The translations under genes were made by a program, and so were the position numbers. This document shows positions 1 to 7,032 of a stretch of DNA of 10,160 bases, piece by piece. Source of the stretch: Planctomycetota bacterium (lineage in GTDB: Bacteria; Planctomycetota; Planctomycetia; Pirellulales; Lacipirellulaceae); contig JAJRUA010000203.1 in the NCBI GenBank assembly GCA_024278035.1, forward strand, positions 1 through 10,160. The letters run 5' to 3'. Every line of letters starts with the position of its first letter. Position 1 is the stretch's first letter. The notes beneath the pieces were generated by a model. The model was not told the DNA's origin. It worked only from the letters and a program-made list of their open reading frames with translations, and did not search any database.

Positions 1-384
1 CGGGAAACGCTCGATCTACCAGGTTGCCAAATTGGTCTGCGTGTCGATCGTGAATTGCGTACTGACGATGGTGAAATCGTGCTGCACGATACTCGCTATT
101 ACGTGTGCAGTCTTGATCCCGAGAAGGTGAGCGCAGCCGACATCCTACGCTATGTCCGCCAGCACTGGCGCATTGAAAACGGCCTGCACTTCATAAAAGA
201 TCGGTGGTGGGACGAAGATCGTCACCACACCCGTCGGCCTGGTCTCTCGGCTTGCATGGCGGCAATCAACAATGCGGCACTCTCCATCCACCGGCTAAAA
301 TCCGATCCCCACATCCCCGTTCGAGCCGCTGCCGATTATATCGCCTGGAGCCCTGCCATCGGGATTCAACTGCTAAATTCCTGA
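1..384 (+). CDS. DDE transposase, C-terminal part (5' end outside window)
   Basis: The reading frame is open from the first base and stops at TGA 382-384, so this is the last 127 codons of a longer gene. A TTG at 55 is not a credible start because the same frame continues upstream with no stop. The segment RYYVCSLDPEKVSA, followed by HWRIENGLHFIKDRWWDEDRHHTR, matches the C-terminal region of ISAs1/IS4-like DDE transposases. There the glutamate of the HWRIENGLH motif is the last catalytic acid of the DDE triad. Such enzymes cut and join insertion-sequence ends. The final part (about RPGLSACMAAINNAALSIHRL) is the usual helical tail. Nothing looks broken inside the window, but whether the element is complete cannot be seen. 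No clear terminal inverted repeat was recognised between 385 and 458. The family call is moderately sure and the exact IS group is uncertain. Confidence 0.8.
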   Translation, partial: RETLDLPGCQIGLRVDRELRTDDGEIVLHDTRYYVCSLDPEKVSAADILRYVRQHWRIENGLHFIKDRWWDEDRHHTRRPGLSACMAAINNAALSIHRLKSDPHIPVRAAADYIAWSPAIGIQLLNS

Positions 385-442
385 CTTTGCAGTTCTCCTG
401 ACGTCTCACTTAGGGGATGAAACATTTTGTCCAACAATCTGC

Positions 443-448
443 TAGACT
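443..448 (+). promoter_or_regulatory. Candidate -10 box of rnpB
   Basis: TAGACT lies 11 bases before the first base of the P1 helix of rnpB, the expected distance for a -10 element. No good -35 hexamer stands 16-18 bases upstream. The same hexamer is the proposed -10 of the small RNA upstream of cas9, which gives modest mutual support. Confidence 0.35.
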
Positions 449-458
449 ACGCCCTATA

Positions 459-904
<446 letters not shown>

Positions 905-974
905 TTTTTTTGCTACACGGCGCAACGCCGATTGGTTCTTCGGTCTTTCTTGGCCGCTGGCGACTGGCAGCAAG

Positions 975-1014
975 AATCCTCCCCCCAAAAAAAAGTGGGG
1001 GAGGGGGATTTTTT
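975..1014 (+). terminator. Poly-C/poly-G hairpin with T tract downstream of rnpB
   Basis: CCTCCCCC (978-985) pairs with GGGGGAGG (997-1004) around an A-rich loop, and TTTTTT follows at 1009-1014. The layout suits an intrinsic terminator for + strand transcription coming out of rnpB. A closely similar C-stem/A-loop/G-stem unit without the T tract occurs at 3152-3179, so this may also be a copy of a dispersed palindrome. Confidence 0.5.
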
Positions 1015-1023
1015 CGTGCCACT

Positions 1024-1060
1024 CACAAAAAAGCCGCCCCGGATGTTCCGGGACGGCTTT
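1024..1060 (-). terminator. Intrinsic terminator of the minus-strand RHH-like gene
   Basis: AAAGCCG (1030-1036) pairs with CGGCTTT (1054-1060) and CCCGGA (1038-1043) with TCCGGG (1047-1052). There is one mismatch (1037/1053) and a three-base loop. Read on the minus strand, the stem runs into TTTTTT (the A tract at 1027-1032), about 90 bases after the stop codon of the minus-strand gene. On the + strand only three T residues follow, so the minus direction is preferred. Confidence 0.75.
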
Positions 1061-1070
1061 CTGTAGTTGT

Positions 1071-1143
1071 GAGGCTGGAGGCGTGAGGCCGAAGGACACC
1101 CTCACCGCAAAGCGGCGGAGCGATGCCTCCCGACTCTAGCCTC
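1071..1143. repeat. Imperfect inverted repeat (GAGGC family)
   Basis: GAGGCTGGAGGCGTGAGGC (1071-1089) and GCCTCCCGACTCTAGCCTC (1125-1143) are inverted relative to each other, with about 14 of 19 positions complementary. The same words recur as a short hairpin at 1755-1776 on the other side of the minus-strand gene. It sits between that gene's stop codon and its terminator. Confidence 0.55.
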
Positions 1144-1148
1144 TGGAC

Positions 1149-1721
1149 TCAATAGTTCGTCTTGAACGGCGAGATGCTGTTTGACGAGGCGGCGGCGGGA
1201 GCCGTTCTGGCAAAGCTACTGGCAGCGGGGGCCGCTGCCGGAGTAATGCTGGTTGCCGGGGCGGTGTTGGCTGCTGGTACGGGCAGCGTGCGACGCTTTG
1301 GCGGAGCCGTCTTCTCGGTGGGAATCAAGTCCTGCTCGATCACTTGCAGTAATTTCGAGATGCAGAGCTTGTTCATGCTGGTCCGAAGGTCATGGGCCTC
1401 GGTCCGAAGGTACTCGTGCATGCTCTTCGGTAGCCGAACCGTGATAACACGGGTCGGTTCGGTCTCCGCGTCAGCGACGGCCTTGTTCTCCCGAAGGGTG
1501 ACAACCATCTTCTGAATCTCGGCGAACTCTTCACTTCGCTCGAACTCGGTCAGGGCGTCGAAGGTGGGGAACGTCGACCGGACGATACCCTCAATGCCGA
1601 GAATCTCGCGGAAGAACGTCACCCAATCAGGGCTCTGTTGGCTGAGCCGCAGAGCGACTTGCAGCACTTGTTGGTATTGAGGGTTGATAGTTTGGGTGGA
1701 CTCTTGTGACTCGGTGAGCAC
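1149..1721 (-). CDS. Small protein with ribbon-helix-helix-like core and Ala/Pro/Ser-rich tail
   Basis: This 190-residue protein starts at GTG. The start is supported by AAGGAG eight bases upstream on the minus strand, the clearest ribosome binding site in the window. Residues 1-85 are mostly helical and acidic. Residues about 90-128 (TRVITVRLPKSMHEYLRTEAH followed by LRTSMNKLCISKLL) have the strand-helix-helix pattern of MetJ/Arc and HicB-type C-terminal DNA-binding domains, in which the short beta strand reads bases in the major groove as a dimer. From residue 138 the chain is rich in Ala, Pro, Ser and Thr, with a basic PKRR patch, and is likely disordered. No toxin partner lies beside it, which speaks against a simple toxin-antitoxin pair. 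A role as a DNA-binding regulator is inferred and its targets are unknown. Its own intrinsic terminator follows at 1060-1024. Confidence 0.75.
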   Translation of the reverse strand: MLTESQESTQTINPQYQQVLQVALRLSQQSPDWVTFFREILGIEGIVRSTFPTFDALTEFERSEEFAEIQKMVVTLRENKAVADAETEPTRVITVRLPKSMHEYLRTEAHDLRTSMNKLCISKLLQVIEQDLIPTEKTAPPKRRTLPVPAANTAPATSITPAAAPAASSFARTAPAAASSNSISPFKTNY

Positions 1722-1890
1722 GCGGCCGTCTCCTTTCCAGGCGTGTTAGTGGGGGTGAGGCCAACTCCAGCCTCACATTCACTGGCATTATCCGCCCCCT
1801 TCAAACGATTCGCGCAGGTTGTGGCACTGCTTGCACTTACAGCGATTTGGCGGGACTGCCTATTTTCGGGCAGGGCCTGCCTGAGGGGCG

Positions 1891-1924
1891 GGCACGCCCA
1901 TCGTGCCTAAGGGTTAGGCACGCC
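1891..1924. repeat. Overlapping GGCACG/CGTGCC hairpins
   Basis: CGTGCCTAA (1902-1910) and TTAGGCACG (1914-1922) form a perfect 9-bp stem with a GGG loop. The direct repeat GGCACGCC occurs at 1891-1898 and 1917-1924, so CGTGCC at 1902-1907 can pair with either copy. The two pairings exclude each other. The region lies upstream of the predicted importer promoter, so a leader-RNA role for that operon is not supported. Confidence 0.55.
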
Positions 1925-1971
1925 TTCGCTTCCCGTTGGGGTGCCTGTCTAGTTCGGCGGAAAGGTTTTTC

Positions 1972-1982
1972 TTTAGTCTAAA
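1972..1982. promoter_or_regulatory. Palindrome TTTAG-T-CTAAA, possible metalloregulator site
   Basis: Perfect 5-base arms surround one central base, and AAACCT (1980-1985) also mirrors AGGTTT (1963-1968). The TTTAG half-site recurs in the palindrome next to the troA start codon at 2098-2115. DtxR/MntR-family sites often contain TTAG/CTAA half-sites. The assignment is inference. Confidence 0.3.
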
Positions 1983-2055
1983 CCTAGGGATTCGGGAAAA
2001 AAGAAGGCTCCTCTCCAAATATATCTGTCCGAAAGCTCTTGGCTAACGCACTGCG

Positions 2056-2084
2056 TTGACAGGGGGTGAGGCGTGGCGCACAAT
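2056..2084 (+). promoter_or_regulatory. Sigma70-type promoter of the metal importer operon
   Basis: A consensus -35 TTGACA (2056-2061) is followed after exactly 17 bases by CACAAT (2079-2084, four of six consensus bases). Transcription would begin near 2091, about 29 bases before the ATG of the binding-protein gene. Confidence 0.55.
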
Positions 2085-2097
2085 GCCGAAGTTCTTA

Positions 2098-2115
2098 ATT
2101 TAGCCTTGGGTAAAT
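2098..2115. promoter_or_regulatory. Candidate operator overlapping the troA leader
   Basis: ATTTAGCCTTGGGTAAAT is an 18-base imperfect palindrome (seven of nine arm positions complementary). It lies between the predicted transcription start and the ATG, where a bound repressor would block transcription. The half-site resembles those of DtxR/MntR-family metalloregulators. The operon encodes two proteins carrying that kind of domain, but both are membrane-fused, so which protein binds here is open. Confidence 0.4.
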
Positions 2116-2119
2116 ACCT

Positions 2120-3085
2120 ATGTCACAACGTCTACTGATTTTAGTTCTTCTGCTCGGTACGAGTTCTCTGTTGAGTGGGTGTCGTCAATCGGGTGACACC
2201 TCCGCTACGGATTCCTCAAACAAGCCGCTGGCCGTGGCAACGACCGGCCCAGTCGGTGCCGCCGTGCGTCGTGTGGCAGGCGATCGCCTAAGGGTCGAGG
2301 TGATGATGGGCCCGGGGATTGATCCTCACAGTTACAAAGCCGTGCCGTCCGACCTGCGGACGCTTGATTCAGCGGCGATTATCTTCCTTAACGGCCTCCA
2401 CCTCGAAGGGAGATTGGGGGAAGTCTTCGAGCGAATGGGGCGGAAAAAGACCGTGGTCTCCCTGACGGCCGGTTTGGTCGAGAGCGAAGACCCACGGCTC
2501 ATTCATCCGGAAGATTACGAAGGCCTGCACGACCCCCACGTTTGGCACGATGTCTCGCTCTGGTCCGATTGTGTTGCGCATCTATGCGATGAACTGTGCG
2601 AGTTCGATCCTGAAGGGGCCGAAGCGTACCGGGCAAATACGGAAGCCTATCAAGCGGAGCTGGCGGAGCTGCATGAGGAATGCCGCAAGCGGCTGGCCGA
2701 AGTCCCCGAGTCGGCACGCATGATGGTCACGGCCCACGATGCGTTTGCCTACTTTAGTCGTGCCTATGGCCTGGAGTCGGTTGGTCTCAAGGGGGTTAGC
2801 ACCGAAGACGAGGTGGATCTCGGCCAAATGGAGCGTGTCGCACAAATGCTTACTGAACGTAAAGCCCCATGCGTGTTCATTGAATCCGCCGTCTCGCCAC
2901 ACATTGTAGAAGCCCTGGTCGAAGCGTGCGCGGCCAAGGGCCATACCATCGGTATCGGCGGCGAACTTTATGCCGACGCCATCGGGCCCGTCGGCTCAGG
3001 GGCCGACACCTACATCGGTATGATCCGAGCGAATGTCGAGACGATCGCCACCGGCTTGATGGGCAAGCCGGTGGAAGAGGAATAA
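2120..3085 (+). CDS. troA: Mn/Zn ABC transporter substrate-binding lipoprotein (TroA-like)
   Basis: This 321-residue cluster A-I (cluster 9) solute-binding protein captures divalent metal outside the inner membrane and delivers it to the permease pair. Residues 1-21 form a lipoprotein signal with lipobox LLSGC, and Cys21 would be lipidated. The four metal ligands of the TroA fold are recognisable: His70 in GIDPHSY, His140 in DPHVWHD, His206 in TAHDAFAYFSRAYG and Asp286 in ELYADAIG. The His-His-His-Asp set and its spacing (70, 66, 80) follow treponemal TroA, which binds zinc and manganese. PsaA-type proteins have Glu at the third place. A His-rich loop, as in many strict zinc binders, is absent apart from GLHDPHVWH. 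The length is normal and the gene looks intact. It is first in a four-gene operon. The ribosome binding site is weak. The substrate is probably Mn2+ and/or Zn2+ and cannot be settled from sequence. MntA or ZnuA are alternative names. Confidence 0.9.
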   Translation: MSQRLLILVLLLGTSSLLSGCRQSGDTSATDSSNKPLAVATTGPVGAAVRRVAGDRLRVEVMMGPGIDPHSYKAVPSDLRTLDSAAIIFLNGLHLEGRLGEVFERMGRKKTVVSLTAGLVESEDPRLIHPEDYEGLHDPHVWHDVSLWSDCVAHLCDELCEFDPEGAEAYRANTEAYQAELAELHEECRKRLAEVPESARMMVTAHDAFAYFSRAYGLESVGLKGVSTEDEVDLGQMERVAQMLTERKAPCVFIESAVSPHIVEALVEACAAKGHTIGIGGELYADAIGPVGSGADTYIGMIRANVETIATGLMGKPVEEE

Positions 3086-3151
3086 ACCACGACGGAAGGC
3101 CGATTTTAGCCGGTAGTTTGGCACTAAGTTACCGACACATCTTTCAATAAA

Positions 3152-3179
3152 CCCCCTCCCCTTAAAAAAGTGGAGGGGG
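3152..3179. repeat. C-stem/A-loop/G-stem hairpin between troA and the ATPase gene
   Basis: CCCCCTCC (3152-3159) pairs with GGAGGGGG (3172-3179) around an A-rich loop. No T tract follows on the + strand, so it is unlikely to end the operon transcript. It closely resembles the hairpin at 975-1010 in arms and in the A-tract loop, which suggests a dispersed element. It might protect the 3' end of the troA part of the message, since binding proteins are usually made in excess over transporters. Confidence 0.6.
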
Positions 3180-3219
3180 GACACGCGCAAGCGATTCTCT
3201 TTGTAAGTAGAATCATCCC

Positions 3220-4023
3220 ATGGAAACTACTGTCTCCGCACCGCCTGTTGCCCTGGAAGTCCATGACCTGACGGTCGCCTACCGTCGCCGACCCGTGCTT
3301 TGGAACATCGATTTCCAGACGACCGAAGGAAAGCTCGTCGGCATCGTCGGCCCTAATGGGGCAGGAAAGACGACGCTTATCAAGGCCATTCTAGGCCTTG
3401 TGCCATTGGCGAGTGGCAAGGTGGAAATCTACGGCAAGCCGTACGACGAGCAGCGACGCTTGATTGGTTACGTACCCCAGCGGGAGTCGGTCGATTGGGA
3501 TTTTCCGGTCACGGTGCGTGATGTGGTGATGATGGGTGTTTATGGACGACTTGGTTGGTTGCGTCGTCCGGGGGCGGCGCAGCGGAAGACGGTCGATCGT
3601 TGCCTCGAAGAGGTCGGCCTCACGAAGTACGCCAATCGACAAATTAGCCAACTTTCCGGAGGGCAGCAGCAGCGGGTCTTCCTTGCGCGGGCACTGGCCC
3701 AGGACGCCAAAGTTTATTTTATGGATGAGCCCTTCGCTGGCGTAGATGCCGCAACCGAAGGGGCAATCCTCAAGCTACTGCGCGAACTGCGTGAGAAGGG
3801 TAAGACGGTGTTCGTTGTGCATCACGATCTACAAACCGTACGCGACTATTTTGACGATGTCGTCCTGCTTAATATGCGGCTCATTGCCAGCGGCCCGATT
3901 TCGGAAGTCTTTACGAACGAGAATCTTCATCGAACCTATGGTGGCCGGTTGACGATTCTCGATCAGGCGGCAGAAGCCATCCGCCGACAAGAGGAAGGGG
4001 GCGACGGGGGCGAACCGTCATGA
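3220..4023 (+). CDS. troB: Mn/Zn ABC transporter ATP-binding protein
   Basis: This is the 267-residue cytoplasmic ATPase that powers the importer. All nucleotide-binding motifs are present. Walker A is GPNGAGKTT (residues 44-52) and the Q-loop is PQRES with Gln87. The signature is LSGGQQQR (145-152), Walker B is VYFMDEP (165-171) with catalytic Glu170, and the H-loop is VVHHDL with His202. The segment [16 protein letters not shown] after the Q-loop is characteristic of the manganese/zinc/iron chelate subgroup (MntB, TroB, ZnuC). The last 20 residues are charged and Gly-rich. The stop codon overlaps the start of the next gene in ATGA (4020-4023), which implies translational coupling with the first permease. 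The start is the first in-frame ATG before the conserved [11 protein letters not shown] strand, and no strong ribosome binding site precedes it. Family assignment is secure and metal choice is not. Confidence 0.95.
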   Translation: METTVSAPPVALEVHDLTVAYRRRPVLWNIDFQTTEGKLVGIVGPNGAGKTTLIKAILGLVPLASGKVEIYGKPYDEQRRLIGYVPQRESVDWDFPVTVRDVVMMGVYGRLGWLRRPGAAQRKTVDRCLEEVGLTKYANRQISQLSGGQQQRVFLARALAQDAKVYFMDEPFAGVDAATEGAILKLLRELREKGKTVFVVHHDLQTVRDYFDDVVLLNMRLIASGPISEVFTNENLHRTYGGRLTILDQAAEAIRRQEEGGDGGEPS

Positions 4024-5396
4024 ACCTGATGATCACTCCCTTACTCGTCGCCGAGACCCTGTTTTCACTTTGGTCGGTTAGCACTTGGCCTTTATCGACC
4101 AAAATTGCCGTCGGTGCTGGTTTGCTTGGTGCGCTGGCCGGTCTGGTTGGTTCTTATGGTGTGCTGCGGCGGCGGGCGCTGCTGGGAGACGTGCTGGCCC
4201 ACGCGGCACTGCCTGGCATTTGCCTCGCCTTTTTGCTCACCGGCGTGCGGAGTACGCCGGTGCTTGCTGCCGGGGCGCTCGCCACGGGCGTTGCCAGCGT
4301 TTTTTGTGTCGCGCTCGCCGTGCGATGGACACGCACTCGTGAAGACGCCGCCATGGGAGTCGTGTTGAGTACCTTCTTCGGAGCCGGCGTTTTGCTGCTC
4401 ACGGTAATCCAAGCGGGGGCTAATGGCTCTCAAGCGGGGATTGATTCTTATTTGTTCGGTGAAATTGCCAGCCTTCGGGCAAGCGACATTACGGTCCTAG
4501 TGATTGCCACCGCCGTCGCCGCTCTCGCTTGTTTGTTATTGCACAAAGAACTCAAGCTGTTTTGTTTTGACGAAGGGTTTGCTCGTTCACAAGGTTGGCC
4601 CACCGTCTGGATCGATTTTGGTGTGATGTCTGCCGTAGCCGTAGTCGTGGTGTTGGGGTTGCCCGTTTGTGGCGTTGTGCTAATTGCTGCGATGTTGATT
4701 TTTCCCGCGGCGGCTGCCCGGTATTGGACCGACCGCCTGTCGCGGGTGGTGGTGCTTTCTGCGTTGGTGGGAGCCACCGCCGGTGCGGGGGGCGTGCTGC
4801 TGGCAAGCCCGGCGGTCCCCGCCGATTCGTTCCTCGGCAGCCTCGTGCGTGATGCCGACGGGGGACTCCCGCCGCCGGGGCCGATCATCGTTCTTACGGG
4901 AACCGTTCTGTTTTGCTTGAGCGTTCTCTTCGCTCCTTCGCGCGGCGTGTTGGCCGCTGCATGGCGACAAGCCAATTTTCGTCGCCGCGTGCAACGTGAG
5001 CACCTTCTTCGTTCGCTTTACGAACTGATTGAGAAGAAGGGCCCCATCGACCGTGAGATTCTTCCTGCCGAGCTAGCGACGCGCTACCGAGCCGAACCGT
5101 GGACTTACGATCGAACACTCCGCCGTGCCGACCGGGCAGGACTCATCCGTCGCGATGGCGAAACCGTACGTCTCACTTCCGCCGGCTCCGCCGAAGCCCA
5201 ACGCCTGACCCGGAAACACCGCTTGTGGGAACTGTTCCTCGTCCGTCAAGCGGACATCGCTGCCGACCATGTGGATCGCGACGCCGACGACGTCGAACAC
5301 GCCTTGCCACCCGAACTTGTTAAACAACTCGCAACCGAACTCGCCGCCGACGAACAACAACCCGTACCGCCATCACCCCACCGTATTGATACTTGA
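4020..5396 (+). CDS. troC: Mn/Zn ABC transporter permease fused to a DtxR/MntR-like domain
   Basis: This 458-residue protein joins two parts. Residues about 25-305 form an ABC-3 family permease with roughly eight hydrophobic segments. It carries the family signatures [23 protein letters not shown] (about 44-66) and [19 protein letters not shown] (174-192), the latter in the cytoplasmic loop thought to contact the ATPase. Residues about 322-445 resemble DtxR/MntR regulators. A winged helix ([16 protein letters not shown] to [15 protein letters not shown]) is followed by a dimerisation helix beginning [11 protein letters not shown] and ending [18 protein letters not shown]. Aligned by eye to Bacillus MntR, His400, Asp423, Glu426 and His427 match metal ligands His77, Glu99, Glu102 and His103. 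The N-terminal ligands Asp8 and Glu11 correspond to His328 and Arg331, so the metal site would be altered. Ordinary permeases of this family end near residue 280-300. The tail may sense cytoplasmic metal and gate transport, or bind DNA from the membrane; both are inference. Confidence 0.9.
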   Translation: MNLMITPLLVAETLFSLWSVSTWPLSTKIAVGAGLLGALAGLVGSYGVLRRRALLGDVLAHAALPGICLAFLLTGVRSTPVLAAGALATGVASVFCVALAVRWTRTREDAAMGVVLSTFFGAGVLLLTVIQAGANGSQAGIDSYLFGEIASLRASDITVLVIATAVAALACLLLHKELKLFCFDEGFARSQGWPTVWIDFGVMSAVAVVVVLGLPVCGVVLIAAMLIFPAAAARYWTDRLSRVVVLSALVGATAGAGGVLLASPAVPADSFLGSLVRDADGGLPPPGPIIVLTGTVLFCLSVLFAPSRGVLAAAWRQANFRRRVQREHLLRSLYELIEKKGPIDREILPAELATRYRAEPWTYDRTLRRADRAGLIRRDGETVRLTSAGSAEAQRLTRKHRLWELFLVRQADIAADHVDRDADDVEHALPPELVKQLATELAADEQQPVPPSPHRIDT

Positions 5397-5418
5397 TTGA
5401 ATGAGACCACTAAAAAAA

Positions 5419-5581
5419 CGAATTGGACGCGGATGAACGCGGATCAAGCAGATCAGCGCGGATAGAAGAAATTTTTATTGCCGGATACTTCATAAAAACA
5501 ACTGGCCGACTAACTCTGCTGATACCACCTTCAGGAATCCGCGTAAATCCCTTATATCCGCGTTTATCCGCGTCTAATTCG
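5419..5581. repeat. Imperfect inverted-repeat element between the two permease genes
   Basis: CGAATTGGACGCGGATGAAC (5419-5438) is mirrored by GTTTATCCGCGTCTAATTCG (5562-5581), with only two mismatches over about 20 bases. Further GCGGAT/ATCCGC words extend both arms inward (5437-5463 and 5536-5561). The spacer is A/T-rich and encodes nothing convincing. The size and long terminal inverted repeats resemble a small non-autonomous palindromic element. It separates two genes that would otherwise be closely spaced and could fold into a hairpin in the operon transcript. Confidence 0.8.
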
Positions 5582-5595
5582 TCTTCAAAAAAACG

Positions 5596-6891
5596 ATGCT
5601 TGCCGACTTACTCACCTCCGTTGACGCTCGTGCGGTTGCTGTTGCAGTGACCGTGAACATAGTCTGTGCGCTGGTGGGGGTGTTGCTCGTAGTGCGCCGC
5701 CAAAGCTTGATGGGCGATGCGATTGCCCATGCCGTGCTTCCCGGACTGGCGGCGGCGTTTTTGCTGAGTGGCAGCCTTGGAGCCGGGGCGATGCTCGCCG
5801 GGGCTGTGGCGGCGGGCCTGATGACGACGTTTCTTACCGAAACCCTCCATCGCCGCGGTGGCGTTTCAGCCGACTCGGCTCTAGGAGTCGTTTACACCTC
5901 GCTCTTTGCGCTCGGCGTGGTGATGGTCAAACGCTACATGAAGGGCATCCACTTCGACGTAAAATGTGTTTACGAAGGGTCGCTCTTGGGGGCCGCCCTT
6001 GATACCGTGCCGATCTTTGGTGCCGAAGTCCCTCGGGTGCTGATCTCTGCCGCGATTGTTTTGGTGATCGTGCTACTCGTCACGGTGCTTCTCTGGAAAG
6101 AGCTCAAGCTCTGTGCGTTCGATCCTGCCTTGGCAAGCACGATAGGCGTCTCCGCAACGGCAATGCACTATCTTGTGATGGCACTTGTGGCAATGACCGC
6201 TGCCGTTTCGTTTGAGGCGGTCGGGGCAATTTTGGTTGTCGCGATGATGATTACGCCTGCCGCCACAGCTCAGTTGCTCTCGCATCGGCTCGCATCCATC
6301 ACCGCCATCGCTGCCGGGCTGGCGTGTTTATGGGCTGTGCTTGGCTATGCGATGGCGTCCCGTTGGGACGTTTCGCCCGCTGGTTCGATGGCCACCCTTG
6401 CGGGGTTGGGTTACTTGGTGGCGGTCATCGTTTCGCCGCAAGGAGTTGTCGCTCGGCTCTTGGCCAACGCCCGGCTATCGCTACAAGTTCGCCGCGATGA
6501 TATTCTGTCGCTCCTTTATCGTCACGAAGAGGGAAGCACCACGCCCACACCGATCGCTGTCGAGACCGCTTTAAGAAGCGTCGGAGGGGGCCGCTGGGCC
6601 CATCGCGGCCTCGACCGTCTGACCAGCACCGGTCTCGTCGGCATAACAAAAGTGGGCCTCCGTCTCACGGACCCAGGCCGCGAAGCTGCCGCGAAGTTGG
6701 TTCGTGCCCATCGTCTGTGGGAGGCGTACCTCGTAAAAGAAGTTGGCATCCAAGAGGACCACGTCCACGAGCCGGCCCACATGGTCGAGCATTATCTCGA
6801 TCCCGAGCTAGAAACTCAAATCGAAGAATCCCTCGGCGACGCCACCCGTGATCCTCATGGGCGAGCGATACCGTCTGCCAAGAAAGAGTAA
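5596..6891 (+). CDS. troD: Second Mn/Zn ABC transporter permease fused to a DtxR/MntR-like domain
   Basis: This 431-residue protein has the same plan as the preceding permease but is only distantly alike in detail, as expected for the two halves of a heterodimeric channel. Residues about 15-285 are the ABC-3 permease with roughly eight hydrophobic segments. They include VLLVVRRQSLMGDAIAHAVL (about 29-48), DVKCVYEGSLLGAA (about 121-134) and WKELKLCAFDPALASTIG (167-184). Residues about 297-412 form a winged helix (RRDDILSLLYRHEEG to VGLRLTDPG) and a dimerisation segment (RAHRLWEAYLVKEVG to DHVHEPAHMVEHYLDPEL). By eye, His372, Glu398 and His399 match the MntR ligands His77, Glu102 and His103, with His395 where Glu99 would be. 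The helix-turn-helix region is less canonical than in stand-alone regulators. The gene starts 199 bases after the first permease, with an inverted-repeat element in the gap, and is probably cotranscribed with it. CTGCCAAG/CTTGGCAG spans its stop codon. Confidence 0.9.
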   Translation: MLADLLTSVDARAVAVAVTVNIVCALVGVLLVVRRQSLMGDAIAHAVLPGLAAAFLLSGSLGAGAMLAGAVAAGLMTTFLTETLHRRGGVSADSALGVVYTSLFALGVVMVKRYMKGIHFDVKCVYEGSLLGAALDTVPIFGAEVPRVLISAAIVLVIVLLVTVLLWKELKLCAFDPALASTIGVSATAMHYLVMALVAMTAAVSFEAVGAILVVAMMITPAATAQLLSHRLASITAIAAGLACLWAVLGYAMASRWDVSPAGSMATLAGLGYLVAVIVSPQGVVARLLANARLSLQVRRDDILSLLYRHEEGSTTPTPIAVETALRSVGGGRWAHRGLDRLTSTGLVGITKVGLRLTDPGREAAAKLVRAHRLWEAYLVKEVGIQEDHVHEPAHMVEHYLDPELETQIEESLGDATRDPHGRAIPSAKKE

Positions 6892-6924
6892 ATCCTTCCC
6901 GCCGTTACTTCTTCGGCTTGGCAG
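6875..6924 (+). terminator. Inverted repeat spanning the end of the importer operon
   Basis: CTGCCAAG (6875-6882) pairs with CTTGGCAG (6917-6924), and AGTAA/TTACT can extend the stem inside. It lies across the stop codon of the second permease. No T tract follows, so intrinsic termination is doubtful; it may instead stabilise the transcript end. Confidence 0.3.
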
Positions 6925-6959
6925 TCGCCTGATTAGTGGTGACGATCGCGTGACCGGTT

Positions 6960-6988
6960 TTGATTCTTAAGGCGAGCCTAGCTAAAAT
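6960..6988 (+). promoter_or_regulatory. Sigma70-type promoter of the DUF4832-like gene
   Basis: TTGATT (6960-6965) is followed after exactly 17 bases by TAAAAT (6983-6988). The hexamers match four and five of six consensus bases. Transcription would start near 6995, leaving a leader of about 38 bases before the ATG. This makes the gene independent of the importer operon. Confidence 0.55.
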
Positions 6989-7032
6989 GGCGACTTGCCT
7001 TTCCCTAATTTCCCCAAGAGAATTTACGCCCG

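Larger units (their letters stand above)
1722..2055. other. Divergent intergenic region with palindromes
   Basis: No gene is supported here. The region separates the minus-strand RHH-like gene from the metal importer operon. It holds a GTGAGGC/GCCTCAC hairpin (1755-1776) and a GGCAGG/CCTGCC palindrome (1869-1881). Two overlapping hairpins follow, built on the words GGCACG and CGTGCC (1891-1922). Further on is a TTTAG/CTAAA palindrome (1972-1982). GATAAT on the minus strand (1793-1788) could be a -10 box for the minus-strand gene, but no convincing -35 accompanies it. Confidence 0.5.

Noticed and set aside
1861..2119. A metal riboswitch before the importer operon
   Set aside because: The predicted promoter lies downstream of the hairpins, leaving a leader of about 29 bases, too short for a known riboswitch. 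No yybP-ykoY-like core was recognised.
4092..5360. Long minus-strand reading frames across the permease gene
   Set aside because: They are shadows of a high-G+C coding region whose + strand product has clear permease and DtxR-like motifs.
6892..7032. A small gene between the importer and the DUF4832-like gene
   Set aside because: No plausible start with protein-like content was seen, and the space is accounted for by an inverted repeat and a promoter.
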